Source: VXRN01 sp963664365
GTDB taxonomy: Bacteria > Chloroflexota > Dehalococcoidia > Lucifugimonadales > UBA1123
DNA length: 64,000 bases
Direction of reading: 5' to 3'
Assembly: GCA_963664365.1 (NCBI GenBank)
Contig: OY761144.1
Location: 1,240,001-1,304,000 of the forward strand
Positions within the stretch are counted from its first letter, which is position 1, and each line of letters opens with the position of its first letter. Made by a program: the position numbers and the translations under genes. Under the pieces are notes generated by a model, which saw only the letters and a program-made list of their open reading frames with translations, was not told where the DNA came from and searched no databases. Shown here piece by piece: positions 25,118 to 35,976 of the stretch.

Positions 25118-28081
25118 CTAAGGACTGTTGCCATAGATGGCCTTCAGGGCTGCCTTGTCGTTATCAGTGAGCAGCCAGCGCAAACTCTCCTCAATCGAAA
25201 TTGAGCTGTCTTCAGAGCAGTCATCAAACACCGAAGAACCCCTCTTCCCCGCCGCGTAGCAGGGCGTCACGAGGCTATTGCCGGCCATTATGGAAGCATC
25301 GTCGTTGCTGTTGGCAAGGCCAAGGGGGTGCCCGAACTCATGCATCAATACCGCGGGCAGATAGCTGAGATTGGGAGCATCGTTAAACCATTCTACGAAA
25401 TCGCTGGTCCAATCCTTCGGTTCTTCATTTTCATTCCAGCGCGGCCGTTCTTCGATGTGCATCTTGCCCTCCTTGACACAGGCGACGGTCCCCCCACAGA
25501 GATCCACCTCACCCTTACCGGGATCCCAGTATCCCACGATTAGGACGTCAGCAGATGATGCACTATTCGCTCTATCGATGTCGATATCGGCGCCCGCGCC
25601 ATCCCAAGCCTTCGCCCCTGCGAAATATGTGAACCATTTGAGCAAGGGAGGAGGCACATTCCGTCCAGGCTCGTCAGGAAACAAGCCATCATCCCCCATA
25701 GCCTCGATGCTTACTATTCCATTGGAGTCAATGCGAGTTCCACGCACATAGAAGTTCAGGAGATCGTCCTTCTGACGAAACGACTGCTTCACGTTCTTGA
25801 TTCTGGCATATTCGCCTAACTCATATACTTTGCCGCCATAGTCTAGTCCCGCCTTGAATGTAAGGTCTGCGTTACCGTCTCCGAGGAAGCAGCGCACGAG
25901 ATAGAGATCGTCACCTAATTCTTCCCACCCGGACCTAGTCGTCACATTGGTATAACCATAGTAACAACTCTCGGTATCGTCGGCCTTGACCTGCAGGCCG
26001 GTGCCTGGAGGCGCCTCGACGGCAACCCGATGGTGTTGGTACGTAGAACTGGTCACTACCGAATCATCCAGCCCAAGCTTGACCGTAGTGTAGTTGAATA
26101 CTGCCCACTCAACGTCTGCGAGCTTCTTATCATCATCTTTTCCATCCCATTTCACGACCTTCGGTTCCGGCATCGGCAGGGAGGTAGTAACAGACTTGTC
26201 GTTACCGTTATCGTCCTGGAATGAGCCTTTGACGTTGAAGCTATGGTTGCGATGCGTGCCTTTCGCTTTCACCTCGAACTTGGTGTAGTCAGAGTCCTTG
26301 ACGAATGCCTCTCCGCCACCATCTTTGCGCTGGACATGGAAGACCGTCTGGGATGAGGGGTTGGTAAACGTGGCAGAACCGGGACATGAAACCCCTGGTA
26401 TTCTGCATTTTAGTCCGGAAGTCTTGTCCCAACTCACCTTCACCTCCGATAGGCTGTCTAGCTGCGTCGTACTCCATTCGAGCACGACTACAACGCTGTC
26501 CGTGCCAGGAAAGACCTTGGAGATTTTGACGGTCGGTGGGGTGGGTGTGGGCTGAACCGGCGTATCAGGCGTGGGCGTCGGGGTAGGCGTCACCACCGTG
26601 ACGTTTACACTTGCTAGCTGGAAGTCGTCTCTGTCCACCAGCAACTTCACCGTGGCTGTACCGCCCGGATCGCAGCCTCTGAAGGTGTCGGTGAATGGCG
26701 CGGTGAGTGGCGTGGTGACCGCGGCAGGGGTAACTTCCTCCGCTGAGACCCCGCTGGGGCACGAGGCATTTTCCGTGAGGGGGCTACTGTAGCTTAGCTT
26801 GACCGGCAGGCTGGGCGGCACGACGTTGGACGCCCGCACGCTAGTCGTCTCGCCCACGACAATTTTGGACGGACTTGCGCTGAGGCTGCCGTAAGGCGTG
26901 GCCGTGGGGTCGGGGTCACAGTCGTTGTCGCTGGTGGTCGCAGAGACGGTGTCTGAAGGGTCGCCGTATGGGTAACTCAAGTAGGGGTGGCCGTCGCCAC
27001 GAGCGCTAACACGAAAGTCGTAGGTGGAATCGCACTTGAGGCCCCTTACCGTGTGGGAGGTTCCCGAATGCACGTACCCGCCGAGAAACCAATTGCCGGA
27101 GCCGCTGTTGGCGTACTGGACCTTGTAGGCATGAACGTCTGCCTTCGAGCTCCAACGCAGTCTGACGCTGGTGTCCGTGGAGCCTGTGACTCTCAGCCCG
27201 GTCGGCCTGGGCGCCGGCGCTGGCTCCACCGTGGGCGGTGTGGATGTGGCGGTAGGCGTATGTGTAGGCGTTGGCGTGGGTGTATGTGTAGGCGTAGCTG
27301 TGGGCGTATGTGTAGGCGTAGCTGTGGGTGTATGTGTGGGCGTGGGTGTAGGCGTGAGAGATCGCACCCTGATGCTAATGCCCGACAGTTTGAAGCCATC
27401 GCTTTTCGCATGCAGACTCAACGTAGCTGTCCCACCCGGCTCGCAGCCTTTGAAGGCGAACTTGAATGGTACCTTGATCGCGATGGAGGCGCCTTCCTCC
27501 AGTGAGGCCGCGCTGGGGCACGAGTTATTTGACGTGAGGGGGCCGCTGACGTGTATATATATCTCCATGTTGGACGGGACGACGCTCAACACCCACACGT
27601 CCGTCGTCTCGCCCACGTCGATGGTAGTCTTAGTTGCGCCGATGGTGCCGGAGCGCGCGGGTTTGGGCGTGGGCGTATCCGTAGGCGTGGGTGTAGGTGT
27701 GTTCGTAGCCGTGGGCGGGACAGGCGTATTCGTGGCCGTGGGCGGGACAGGCGTGGGCGTGTTTGTAGGATGATAGCAGAGGTAGGGATCGAGAGGGTCT
27801 AAGCACAAGTAGGGGTCGGGCGTGGCTGTGGGTCTTGGCGTGCGGGTGGCGGTAGGTCTAGGCGTGTTCGTGGGCCTGGGCGTGGCGGTAGGTCTAGGCG
27901 TGTTCGTAGGCCTGGGCGTGGCGGTTGCGGGGCTGCCGAACATCAGACAGTAATCGTGGTCGTACTCAAACAACATACATTCATCGTATGAACCATAGGT
28001 GGCCCTCACATCATCCTCTGAGGCGTCCTCCGATGGCGTCTGCGCCGTGGCGAACTGTGGAACGACCAGCACAACGCTCAC
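25118..28081 (-). CDS. cassette B secreted zincin-like protein
   Basis: 987 aa from GTG at 28081. Same plan as cassette A: VVLVVPQFATAQ leader, DECMLFEYDHDYCLMFG, Thr/Pro linkers, an Ig-like domain (TTIDVGETTDVWVLSVVPSN) shared with D and E, a TPTHTPTA linker, an FN3-like domain (PTGLRVTGSTDTSVRLRWSSK), an Ig-like domain (GSLSASPSKIVVGETTSV), beta-rich domains and the protease domain. The metal site is HEFGHPLGLAN (914-924): the HExxH is present, but the third ligand position is Asn, so activity may be weak or lost. The C-terminus has an extra cysteine-containing insertion (about 935-960). The leader carries the same one-base frameshift as A and C. Confidence 0.78.
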   Translation of the reverse strand: MSVVLVVPQFATAQTPSEDASEDDVRATYGSYDECMLFEYDHDYCLMFGSPATATPRPTNTPRPTATPRPTNTPRPTATRTPRPTATPDPYLCLDPLDPYLCYHPTNTPTPVPPTATNTPVPPTATNTPTPTPTDTPTPKPARSGTIGATKTTIDVGETTDVWVLSVVPSNMEIYIHVSGPLTSNNSCPSAASLEEGASIAIKVPFKFAFKGCEPGGTATLSLHAKSDGFKLSGISIRVRSLTPTPTPTHTPTATPTHTPTATPTHTPTPTPTHTPTATSTPPTVEPAPAPRPTGLRVTGSTDTSVRLRWSSKADVHAYKVQYANSGSGNWFLGGYVHSGTSHTVRGLKCDSTYDFRVSARGDGHPYLSYPYGDPSDTVSATTSDNDCDPDPTATPYGSLSASPSKIVVGETTSVRASNVVPPSLPVKLSYSSPLTENASCPSGVSAEEVTPAAVTTPLTAPFTDTFRGCDPGGTATVKLLVDRDDFQLASVNVTVVTPTPTPTPDTPVQPTPTPPTVKISKVFPGTDSVVVVLEWSTTQLDSLSEVKVSWDKTSGLKCRIPGVSCPGSATFTNPSSQTVFHVQRKDGGGEAFVKDSDYTKFEVKAKGTHRNHSFNVKGSFQDDNGNDKSVTTSLPMPEPKVVKWDGKDDDKKLADVEWAVFNYTTVKLGLDDSVVTSSTYQHHRVAVEAPPGTGLQVKADDTESCYYGYTNVTTRSGWEELGDDLYLVRCFLGDGNADLTFKAGLDYGGKVYELGEYARIKNVKQSFRQKDDLLNFYVRGTRIDSNGIVSIEAMGDDGLFPDEPGRNVPPPLLKWFTYFAGAKAWDGAGADIDIDRANSASSADVLIVGYWDPGKGEVDLCGGTVACVKEGKMHIEERPRWNENEEPKDWTSDFVEWFNDAPNLSYLPAVLMHEFGHPLGLANSNDDASIMAGNSLVTPCYAAGKRGSSVFDDCSEDSSISIEESLRWLLTDNDKAALKAIYGNSP

Positions 28082-28288
28082 CGAGATCGCGCGAGAGCGG
28101 CTATTACTCTCATGGTTTGTCCGACATCACCACACCCCACAGCTCATAACCGAGACAAACATACATCCTATGTTGCGAAGATACTATATTTCCCAGCGCG
28201 GGTCAAGCGCCTCGCGTATTCCCATCAGCGTCTTTCGATTGTCACCCTGAACGAAAATCTCTGCTCATGAACAACCGACAGGGACCCG
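28082..28288 (-). repeat. cassette intergenic repeat B/C (207 bp) with promoter
   Basis: Second copy of the 207-bp intergenic block. It has the same TTGACC-17 bp-TATCTT promoter (28206-28178) and the same leader with the ATG (28112) out of frame with the body of protease B. Confidence 0.8.
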
Positions 28289-30693
28289 CTATTTCTTCGA
28301 CGGGACCGTGAACACCACCGTGGCGGACTTGATGTACTTCGTCGCTCCGCCGATGTCCGTCGCGCTGATGAACAGCTTGGCCTTGTACTCCACGCCCTCC
28401 GTCAGGACCGGTATCTGGTACGACGTGACTCTGTCCGAGTAGATGACGTGGTTCGAACGACCTTCCCAGTCGTCCGGCGCCTTGCCGGCCGTGGGCATCC
28501 AGCGCACCTCGTAGTACGTGAAGGTGAGGTCCGAGGGCATGTCGTAGCTCCACGTCGCCGCGCCGGCGCTCGTCACGTTTAGAACCGGAAGCGGCTCAGG
28601 AGTAGGCGTCGGGGTCGGCTCGGGAGTGGGCGTCGGCGTCGGACCGGGGACGGTGAACAGCACGGTGGCCGACTTGATGTACTTCGTCGCCCCGCCGCCG
28701 TCCGTTACGCTGATGAACAGCTTGGCCTTGTACTCGGTGTCCGCCGTCAGGCCCGTTATCTGGTACGACGTGACGCTGGCCGAGTAGATGACGTGGCTCG
28801 AACGGCCTTCCCAATCGTTCGGTTCCTTGCCCGCCGTTGGCATCCATCGCACCTCGTAGTAGGTGAAGGTGAGGTCAGAGGGCATGTCGTAGCTCCAGGT
28901 CGCCGCGCCCGTGTTCGATACACTGAGCGAGGGAACCGGCGTCGGAGTCGCGGTGGGCGTGGAAGTCGCGATAGGCGTTGCCGTCGGCGTGGAGGTCGCG
29001 ATAGGCGTTGCCGTCGGCGTGGAGGTTGCAACGCAACGGGTGTAGATGTCGCCACAGGCGTTGAGGTTGCCACGGGCGCCGACTTGCACGGGGCAGGGTT
29101 CGTAGCGGCGGTCGTCGTGCTGACGCTGATGCGGAGCATCAGAAGGTCGCCGTCCTTCCACGGCTTGGCGCAGCCGCTCCACTGAAGCGATGTGTCTCCG
29201 CCCTCAGTCACCGCCGAGGCATCGTCGAAGTCCAGGCGCAGCGATACCGTCCCGTTCAGGGCGATGAAGTCCGCGTGGTGGTTCGCCAGTCCCGTGTGCG
29301 GATCCAACTCCATCTCTACCGCGTTCGACTGCCACTCTATGCGCTCAATAGTGGTCGTGCCGTTGTTGTACCGGAACGCGGCGGGCTTCAGCACTCCCTT
29401 CGAGCCGTCCGCGCCAACCGCGCCGCCGCCTAGGTCAACGGGGTCGAAGAAGGTCTCGTGAAGAACGCCGGATGGGGCCGTCACGCGAATGAAGTGCTCG
29501 CGCTTATCCCTTAGCTCTTTAGGGGGATACGCGTTGCAGATGACGTATTTCTCCTCGCGATCATTGTAGTAGTACTTATATTCACCTGAAGGAAGCGGCC
29601 GCCTTGTGTGGACTGTGCCCGGCCAATCGACACTGAATAGATCCTTGTCCCTACCCTCAAGCCAGAAGTCTATAGCGTTGGGATTATCAACCCCACCCGT
29701 ATAAGACTCTCGGAAAGCAGTCAGTTGATCTTCATACACCTTCCTGTCAGCAGAAAGACCTGAACCCAACTCACCGTCATATCGCATATAGAAATATCCA
29801 TCCCCATTGCTAACCCTCCTCTCCCACTCATATTTACTGAAGACACAATATCGGTACTCTTTTGAACCGTCTCCTGCACTGACCTCCTCCTCAATATCCG
29901 CGATCAATTTTTTCAACTCAGATAGCGTTATCGTATGACCTTGACTAGCCACGTCCGATACTACCGACGCTGCTGCCATCCCCGTATTACTCTCGGGGTG
30001 AGCATACGTCAGGAACCTAGGGTCATCTCCCGTAGAAACGCTTGCTTGGGAGGTCTTGTTCACAGTTGATGTTGACACAGCCGGCAACCAATCCCGACTA
30101 TATCCACTGCTTATCGTATAACGGTGTTCGCCAGCGACCACAATGCCAAACCAATATCGGTCCGATTGTTGAGTACTTGGTAAGTTGGGGTGATTATCCA
30201 CCAAAAACACAATGGCCTCTCTATCATCCCACCGTGCATCTCGATTCTCATTAAGTTTCTTGGCCACCGCGACAGCGTCCGACTTACTTTGATAGTTATG
30301 CTCCGCGTCATAGATAATAGCAACGACTTCACTGCCGCCGCTCCCTTTAAGATATTCCAGTACTTTAAATCTATGCTCTAGCGCGCCAACATATGTCATG
30401 TTTTTCCCATCCCCATTTTCATCACGGCGTTCCATTATGGGGGAGATCAAAAGTAATCTAACTCTTGCTATAATGTTCGACCCCACAATTCCTTCTTCCA
30501 GCGATAAGGGTCCAAATTGTGGAATGTCATCGTGTACAATCACTTCTACTTCTTCAAATTGTGATTGTATAGCGGTTCCTATATTGGTTAGAAATCCGTT
30601 GTATAATATGATCCAAGTCATCAAGGCTACAACCAGTAGCGCACCTATGTATATGTAAACGTGCCGTTGGAGAATTGTACGTACTTTTCTCAC
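28289..30693 (-). pseudogene. cassette C partner: FN3 membrane protein, frameshifted
   Basis: The gene starts at a GTG (30693) with GGGAG upstream, 19 bp after the protease C stop. The N-terminus is a membrane anchor (RHVYIYIGALLVVALMTWIILY). The shared N-terminal domain, a central region (FSVDWPGTVHTRRPLPSGEYKYYY) and the FFDPVDLGGGAVGADG domain follow. In the linker, GCAAC is duplicated (29028-29037) compared with cassette B, adding 5 bp. The frame shifts to an Arg/Pro-rich sequence and stops at 28756; the two FN3 domains continue in another frame to 28289. It could be a pseudogene, or a slip-prone tract could switch it on and off. Confidence 0.85.
29028..29037. repeat. 5-bp tandem duplication causing frameshift
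   Basis: GCAACGCAAC here corresponds to a single GCAAC in cassette B (around 23485). It is the only cause of the frameshift in the cassette C partner gene. Confidence 0.8.
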
Positions 30694-30714
30694 TATGATA
30701 TGACTCCCATAGGG

Positions 30715-33327
30715 TTATTTGTGTGGCTCTGAGCCGTGATCGTTGCGGTACACTTGCTTCAAATAGTCAATGTCATTCTGTGGTACAGCAATTGGCCTTA
30801 GTGATCCCATCAAATAATAATCAAAATGTATTCCACGTATATCAATCAAACCGGCCGCGTGGCCCAATTCGTGCATAATAGTCCCAGGCAGATATTTGAG
30901 ATGTACTTTCCAGCCCTTGTTAGTAGTGCGTCCAGTTGGTTTTGTTCCGCGTGTCGTACCTGGATGAATGTTAGTCCAAATGTATTTAATATGTTCCGAT
31001 TCATTTATTAATGGTGTTTTCTTATTATCAAATATGTATGCCCATGCCGGTTCTTCTATGACAATCCCTTTTAAATCTTCGAGATGATATTTATCATCTC
31101 GAGAAAAGAATGAACTGACAAATTTAATGCATGCTACTGTCCATCCACAATCATTATTGATATTACCGTCAGGCTCACCTGTATTTCCTTCACCATTGGT
31201 TTCACCACTGACTACGTTTATCGGGACCGTATTCTTATCAGTATTCGCGTCGTCGCATTCTGAGTCTCCTTTCTCACAGAAAAGCACATGAGGCCAGGAA
31301 GTTGCTACGGCTGTATTCCACGCTTGTTTCGCAAAGTAAATAGCTGCGCGGAAGATAATTGCAAAGCCGGGGCGAGGTGTGGACACTGGTTTGTAGCTGG
31401 AACTGGTCGACTCGCTGGATGACGTCGGCGTAAGTGTGGGAACCGGTGTCCAAGTTGGAATGCTGCCTATCTCGTACTGCACGGTGTAGTCTGCCTGATG
31501 TCCTCTGTGAGGAATCGGCTCTTCAATCTGCATGTAGAGAGTGAAAAAACCTGTCTTGTTCACGTCATTTCTCGTAGCCTCAATCTCGTATGTACCTTCT
31601 GGGAGTACCCGGACTATACGAGAGTCGGTCCCGTCGTTATCTGGATAACCGTTATCGTCAAGTGCCTTAATCTTGCCTTCGCTATCCGTCAGAATCAGGT
31701 ATGTATCTACTGTGCTAGAGAGTATGTCTATGGTGACGTGTGATTCCTCACTTAGTATGAACTCAATGAAACGTGCAAGTACGGAAGGGCTACCTGAGGA
31801 CTTGCAATTGTCGGTCCAATTATAGGACCTGTGAGGAACGGACTTAAAGTGGCTAAGTGTTCCCAGCCTGTTCAGAGTGCAGGTCGGGGTCGCCGTGGGC
31901 TGGGGCTGAGACGGAGTAGGCGTAGGCGTCACCACCGTGACGTTTACACTTGCTAGCTGGAAGTTATCGCTGGCCGCCATCAGCTTGACCGTGGCATTCC
32001 CACCCGGATCGCATCCTATGAATGTCACAGGGGTTGGCGCGACGATGGCCGCGCGGGAGGCGCCCTCCTCCGCTGACGAGCCACTGGAGCACGAGCTCCC
32101 TTTCTTAAGTGGGTGACCAGTCTCTGCCTCCACCTTGACCGGCAGGCCAGGTGGGACGACATTGGACGGTCGCACGCTGGTTGTATCGCCCACGACGATG
32201 GTTGATGGATTTGCGCTGAGGCTGCCGTAAGGCGTGGCTGTGGGGTCGGGCGGGCGAGGAGGTATCACTGTGATGGTAACTCTTGCCAACTCGAAGTTGC
32301 CGATGACCGTCAGCAGCCTCACCGTGGCTTGGCCCGTCTTGCATCCTATGAAAGTGACCGGGTATGGCGCGATGGCCGCGGCAGTGGCGTCTTCCTCTGC
32401 TGAGGCTCCGGTGGGGCACGCGTTACTTGGCGAGAGGAGAGTGCTGTACACTAGTTGGACATACATGCTGGGCGGGACGATGTTGTACGCCGTCACGGTG
32501 GTCGTATCGCCCACCTCGATGGTTGTTGGATTTGCGCTGAGGCTGCCCGAGCCGGGGGGCGTAGGCGTGTTGGTGGGTGTGGGTGTCGGCGTCGGCGTCG
32601 GCGTATTCACCCTGATGCTGACTCTTGCCAACTCGAAGTCGTCTCCGCTCGCCAGCAACTTGACTGTGGCTGTCCCGCCCGGCTCGCAGCCTATGAACGT
32701 ACTTTTGAATGGCGCGGTTGCCGCGGCGGTCGTATCATCCGTTCCGGATGCGCTGCATGAGTAACCCTTCACGGCCAGAGGACCGCCATAGCGTAGCTTC
32801 AGCTGGAGATTGTACGGGGTGGAATTCAACGCCCACACATCCGTTGTCTCGCCCACATCTATGGTAGTTTTAGTTGCGCCGATGGAGCCGGAGCGCTTGG
32901 GCGCGGGCGTGGGCGTATCCGTAGGCGTGGGTGTAGGTGTGTTCGTAGCCGTGGGCGGGACAGGCGTATTCGTGGCCGTGGGCGGGACGGGCGTATTCGT
33001 AGCCGTGGGCGGTACAGGCGTGTTCGTGGCCGTTGGAAAGCACAGGTGGTAGTAGTCAGGGTCGTAGCACGGGTTGAATGGGGGTGGGACAGCCGTGGGT
33101 GGGACAGGCGTATTCGTGGGCCTGGGCGTGGCGGTAGGTACAGGCGTGTTCGTGGGCCTGGGCGTGGCGGTTGCGGGGCTGCCGAAGAACAGGCAGTAAT
33201 CGTGGTCGTACTCATAGTCCATACACTCTTCGTACGAACTGTAGGTGGGCCTCACATCATCCTCTGAGGCGTGCTCCGATGGCGCCTGCGCCGTGGCGAA
33301 TTGTGGAACGACCAGCACAACGCTCAC
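30715..33327 (-). CDS. cassette C secreted zincin-like metalloprotease
   Basis: 870 aa from GTG at 33327. After the shared leader and DECMDYEYDHDYCLFFG-type motif (here EECMDYEYDHDYC, as in E) come Thr/Pro linkers. Two Ig-like domains nearly identical to those of cassette A follow, then a third (GSLSANPSTIVVGDTTSV). The middle is a PPC-like beta domain (FIEFILSEESHVTIDIL...GTYEIEATRNDVNKTGFFTLYM), not the A/B type. The protease site is HELGHAAGLID (819-829), with Asp as third ligand as in snapalysin, and YYLMGS as a possible Met-turn. The 3' third is visibly more AT-rich than its neighbours. The leader frameshift of A and B is present here too. Confidence 0.8.
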   Translation of the reverse strand: MSVVLVVPQFATAQAPSEHASEDDVRPTYSSYEECMDYEYDHDYCLFFGSPATATPRPTNTPVPTATPRPTNTPVPPTAVPPPFNPCYDPDYYHLCFPTATNTPVPPTATNTPVPPTATNTPVPPTATNTPTPTPTDTPTPAPKRSGSIGATKTTIDVGETTDVWALNSTPYNLQLKLRYGGPLAVKGYSCSASGTDDTTAAATAPFKSTFIGCEPGGTATVKLLASGDDFELARVSIRVNTPTPTPTPTPTNTPTPPGSGSLSANPTTIEVGDTTTVTAYNIVPPSMYVQLVYSTLLSPSNACPTGASAEEDATAAAIAPYPVTFIGCKTGQATVRLLTVIGNFELARVTITVIPPRPPDPTATPYGSLSANPSTIVVGDTTSVRPSNVVPPGLPVKVEAETGHPLKKGSSCSSGSSAEEGASRAAIVAPTPVTFIGCDPGGNATVKLMAASDNFQLASVNVTVVTPTPTPSQPQPTATPTCTLNRLGTLSHFKSVPHRSYNWTDNCKSSGSPSVLARFIEFILSEESHVTIDILSSTVDTYLILTDSEGKIKALDDNGYPDNDGTDSRIVRVLPEGTYEIEATRNDVNKTGFFTLYMQIEEPIPHRGHQADYTVQYEIGSIPTWTPVPTLTPTSSSESTSSSYKPVSTPRPGFAIIFRAAIYFAKQAWNTAVATSWPHVLFCEKGDSECDDANTDKNTVPINVVSGETNGEGNTGEPDGNINNDCGWTVACIKFVSSFFSRDDKYHLEDLKGIVIEEPAWAYIFDNKKTPLINESEHIKYIWTNIHPGTTRGTKPTGRTTNKGWKVHLKYLPGTIMHELGHAAGLIDIRGIHFDYYLMGSLRPIAVPQNDIDYLKQVYRNDHGSEPHK

Positions 33328-33534
33328 CGAGATCGCGCGAGAGCGGCTATTACTCTCATGGTTTGTCCGACATCACCACACCCCACAGCTCATAACCGAG
33401 ACAAACATACATCCTATGTTGCGAAGATACTATATTTCCCAGCGCGGGTCAAGCGCCTCGCGTATTCCCATCAGCGTCTTTCGATTGTCACCCTGAACGA
33501 AAATCTCTGCTCATGAACAACCGACAGGGACCCG
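33328..33534 (-). repeat. cassette intergenic repeat C/D (207 bp) with promoter
   Basis: Third copy of the 207-bp block, with promoter TTGACC-17 bp-TATCTT at 33452-33424. By eye it is essentially identical to the copies at 22510 and 28082. Confidence 0.8.
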
Positions 33535-35958
33535 CTATTTCTTCGACGGGACGGTGAACACCACCGTGGCAGACTTGATGTACTTCGTCGCTCCCTTGCT
33601 GTCTCTTGCGGCGATGAACAGCTTGGCCTTGTACTCCACGCCCTCCGTCAGGACCGGTACCTGGTACGACGTGACTCTGTCCGAGTAGATGACGTGGTTC
33701 GAACGACCCTCCCAGTCGTCCGGCGCCTTGCCGGCAGTGGGCATCCAGCGCACCTCGTAGTACGTGAAGGTGAGGTCCGAGGGCAGGTCGTATCTCCAAG
33801 TCGCCGCGCCCGCGCTCGTCACGTTCAGAACGGGAAGGGGCTCAGGCGTGGGAGTCGCGGTCGGCTCGGGCGTGGGCGTCGGCGTCGGGCCGGGGACGGT
33901 GAAGACCACGTTGGCCGACTTGATGTACTTTGTCGCTCCGCCGCCGTCCGTCGCGCCGATGAACAGCTTGGCCTTGTACTCGACGTCCGCCGTCAGGCCG
34001 GTTATCTGGTACGACGTGACGCTGTCCGAGTAGATGACGTGGCTCGAACGGCCTTCCCAGTCGTCCGGTTGCTTGCCCGCCGTTGGCATCCAGCGCACCT
34101 CGTAGTAGGTGAAAGTGAGGTCCGAGGGCATGTCGTAGCTCCAAGTCGCCGCGCCCGCGCTCGTTACACTGAGCGAGGGAACCGGAGTCGGAGTCGCGGT
34201 GGGCGTGGAGGTTGCGATAGGCGTTGGCGTAGGGGTGGAAGTCGCGATAGGCGTAGATGTTGCGATAGGCGTTGCAGTCGGCGTCGAGGTCGCTACGGGC
34301 GTAGAGGTTGCGATAGGCGTAGATGTTGCCACAGGCGCCGACTTGCACGGGGCAGGGTTCGTAGCGGCGGTCGTCGTGCTGATGCTGATTCTGAGCATCA
34401 GAAGGTCGCCGTCCTTCCACGGCTTGGCACAGCCGCTCCACTGAAGCGACGTGTCTCCGCCCTCAGTCACCGCCGAGGCATCGTCGAAGTCCAGGCGCAG
34501 CGATACCGTACCGTTCAGGGCGATGAAGTCCGCGTGGTGGTTCGCCAGGGTGGTGTGCGGGTCCAACTCCATCTCTACCGCGTTCGACGCCCACTCGATG
34601 CGCTCAATAGTGGTGGTGCCGTTGCCGTGCCGGAACGCCGCGGGCTTCAGCACTCCCTTCGAGCCGTCCGCGCCAACCGCGCCGCCGCCGAGGTCAACGG
34701 GGTCGAAGAACGCTTCGTGAAGAGCGCCGGTGGGGGCGGTGACGTGGACGAAGTTCTCAGACCTTTTCATCTCTATTTCAGGGTACGCGTTGCAGATCAT
34801 GTATCCTTTCGGGCGTGCGCCGTCGTAGTACCTGTACTCTCCCTTGGGGAGTGGACGCACAGATGATACGATGCCAGGGTACCTGATACTGAACAGGTCG
34901 CTGTCTCCGTACCTTATCAGAGTCTCGCCATAGTTGCTGGGTGATGTCGCCGGGAGATCAAGACCCGCTGACTTCACGGTATGTACGTCCGTCCCAACGG
35001 GAAGGCCCGAGCCAAAGTTGTGGTCATTGCGTTTGTAGTAATACTTGCCGCCGAGCCTATCATATCTGACCTTGACTTCCCTTTCCCATTCGTACTTGAG
35101 TCGGAGACACTCCCTATACTCCGCCGTGCCGCCACCGGCTTGAAGTTCCTTGTCTACCTTGGTGATAATGCTCTTCAACCCGGTCACGCTTATTGTGGTC
35201 TGCGAGGACTGTGTCGCTGAGGACGACGTATATGTCTGGCCTGAGGAAAGATGGGCGGGGTCTGCAATGAGAAAGCGCTGCTCGCCACCTCCCGACCCAG
35301 CCGCTGAGCCAGATGAACCTGAAGATGCGTCCGGCAGCCAGACCTTGCTGTACATGTCAGCCACCGTAAGTTGGAGTACACCGTCCAGACTGATAACTCG
35401 AAACCAGTAACGACCCACCTGCTGGGTACTGAGTAAGTGCTCGTCGGACTTCTGGAGAAAGATGATTGCTTCCCTGTCGTCCCAGCGTGAGTCACGCACG
35501 TCGAGTAGCCGTTTGGCCCGTATCTTCGCTTCGTCCTTCGTCTGTGTCCTTCCTACGGGGTCGTAGGCGAGAGCCACGAGTTCGCTTCCGCCGCTCCCCT
35601 TGAGATACTCCAGTGCCTCGAACCTGTACTCTAGCGCGGGAACGCTATCGATGTTTCCACCAAGTACACGTTTAGCGGACTCGCCCACGCCTGACACCGA
35701 AATCAGCTTCACCCTAGCTATGACGTCAGCTTGCACGATCCTCTCCTCAAGCGAAGTCGGACCGTAATACGATTCGAAACTCCTTGCGGTCTCCATGTCA
35801 GGTGGCATCCGGCTCTGCCACAGTTGAATCCCGGTATACCCAGCATAGTATATGTAGAACGTCCCAACGGATAGCAACAAGATGACGATAGCGATGACGA
35901 CTGCGGCAACGCGTTTGTACTTCCATCCGCTGAGTCGTGAAAGAATCTCGCGAGTCAT
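33535..35958 (-). CDS. cassette D partner: FN3 membrane-anchored protein
   Basis: 807 aa, intact. It has a basic N-terminus and one transmembrane helix (VAAVVIAIVILLLSVGTFYIYYAGY, about 17-41). The shared N-terminal domain follows (SLEERIVQADVIARVKL, LEYRFEALEYLKGSGGSELVA, RDSRWDDREAIIFLQ), then a helix (LKSIITKVDKELQAG) and a central region (FGSGLPVGTDVHTV, FSIRYPGIVSSVRPLPKGEYRYY) close to that of E. The FFDPVDLGGGAVGADG domain, an ATSTP linker and two FN3-like domains complete it. Start ATG is preceded by GGAGAAGGGGAG, 18 bp after the protease D stop. Topology predicts an extracellular stalk with FN3 tips. The role is unknown. Confidence 0.8.
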   Translation of the reverse strand: MTREILSRLSGWKYKRVAAVVIAIVILLLSVGTFYIYYAGYTGIQLWQSRMPPDMETARSFESYYGPTSLEERIVQADVIARVKLISVSGVGESAKRVLGGNIDSVPALEYRFEALEYLKGSGGSELVALAYDPVGRTQTKDEAKIRAKRLLDVRDSRWDDREAIIFLQKSDEHLLSTQQVGRYWFRVISLDGVLQLTVADMYSKVWLPDASSGSSGSAAGSGGGEQRFLIADPAHLSSGQTYTSSSATQSSQTTISVTGLKSIITKVDKELQAGGGTAEYRECLRLKYEWEREVKVRYDRLGGKYYYKRNDHNFGSGLPVGTDVHTVKSAGLDLPATSPSNYGETLIRYGDSDLFSIRYPGIVSSVRPLPKGEYRYYDGARPKGYMICNAYPEIEMKRSENFVHVTAPTGALHEAFFDPVDLGGGAVGADGSKGVLKPAAFRHGNGTTTIERIEWASNAVEMELDPHTTLANHHADFIALNGTVSLRLDFDDASAVTEGGDTSLQWSGCAKPWKDGDLLMLRISISTTTAATNPAPCKSAPVATSTPIATSTPVATSTPTATPIATSTPIATSTPTPTPIATSTPTATPTPVPSLSVTSAGAATWSYDMPSDLTFTYYEVRWMPTAGKQPDDWEGRSSHVIYSDSVTSYQITGLTADVEYKAKLFIGATDGGGATKYIKSANVVFTVPGPTPTPTPEPTATPTPEPLPVLNVTSAGAATWRYDLPSDLTFTYYEVRWMPTAGKAPDDWEGRSNHVIYSDRVTSYQVPVLTEGVEYKAKLFIAARDSKGATKYIKSATVVFTVPSKK

Positions 35959-35976
35959 CTCCCCTTCTCCATTACG

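Noticed and set aside
33694..34866. Long plus-strand Arg-rich frame opposite cassette D partner
   Set aside because: It is a shadow of high-GC coding sequence; no start signal and no protein-like composition.
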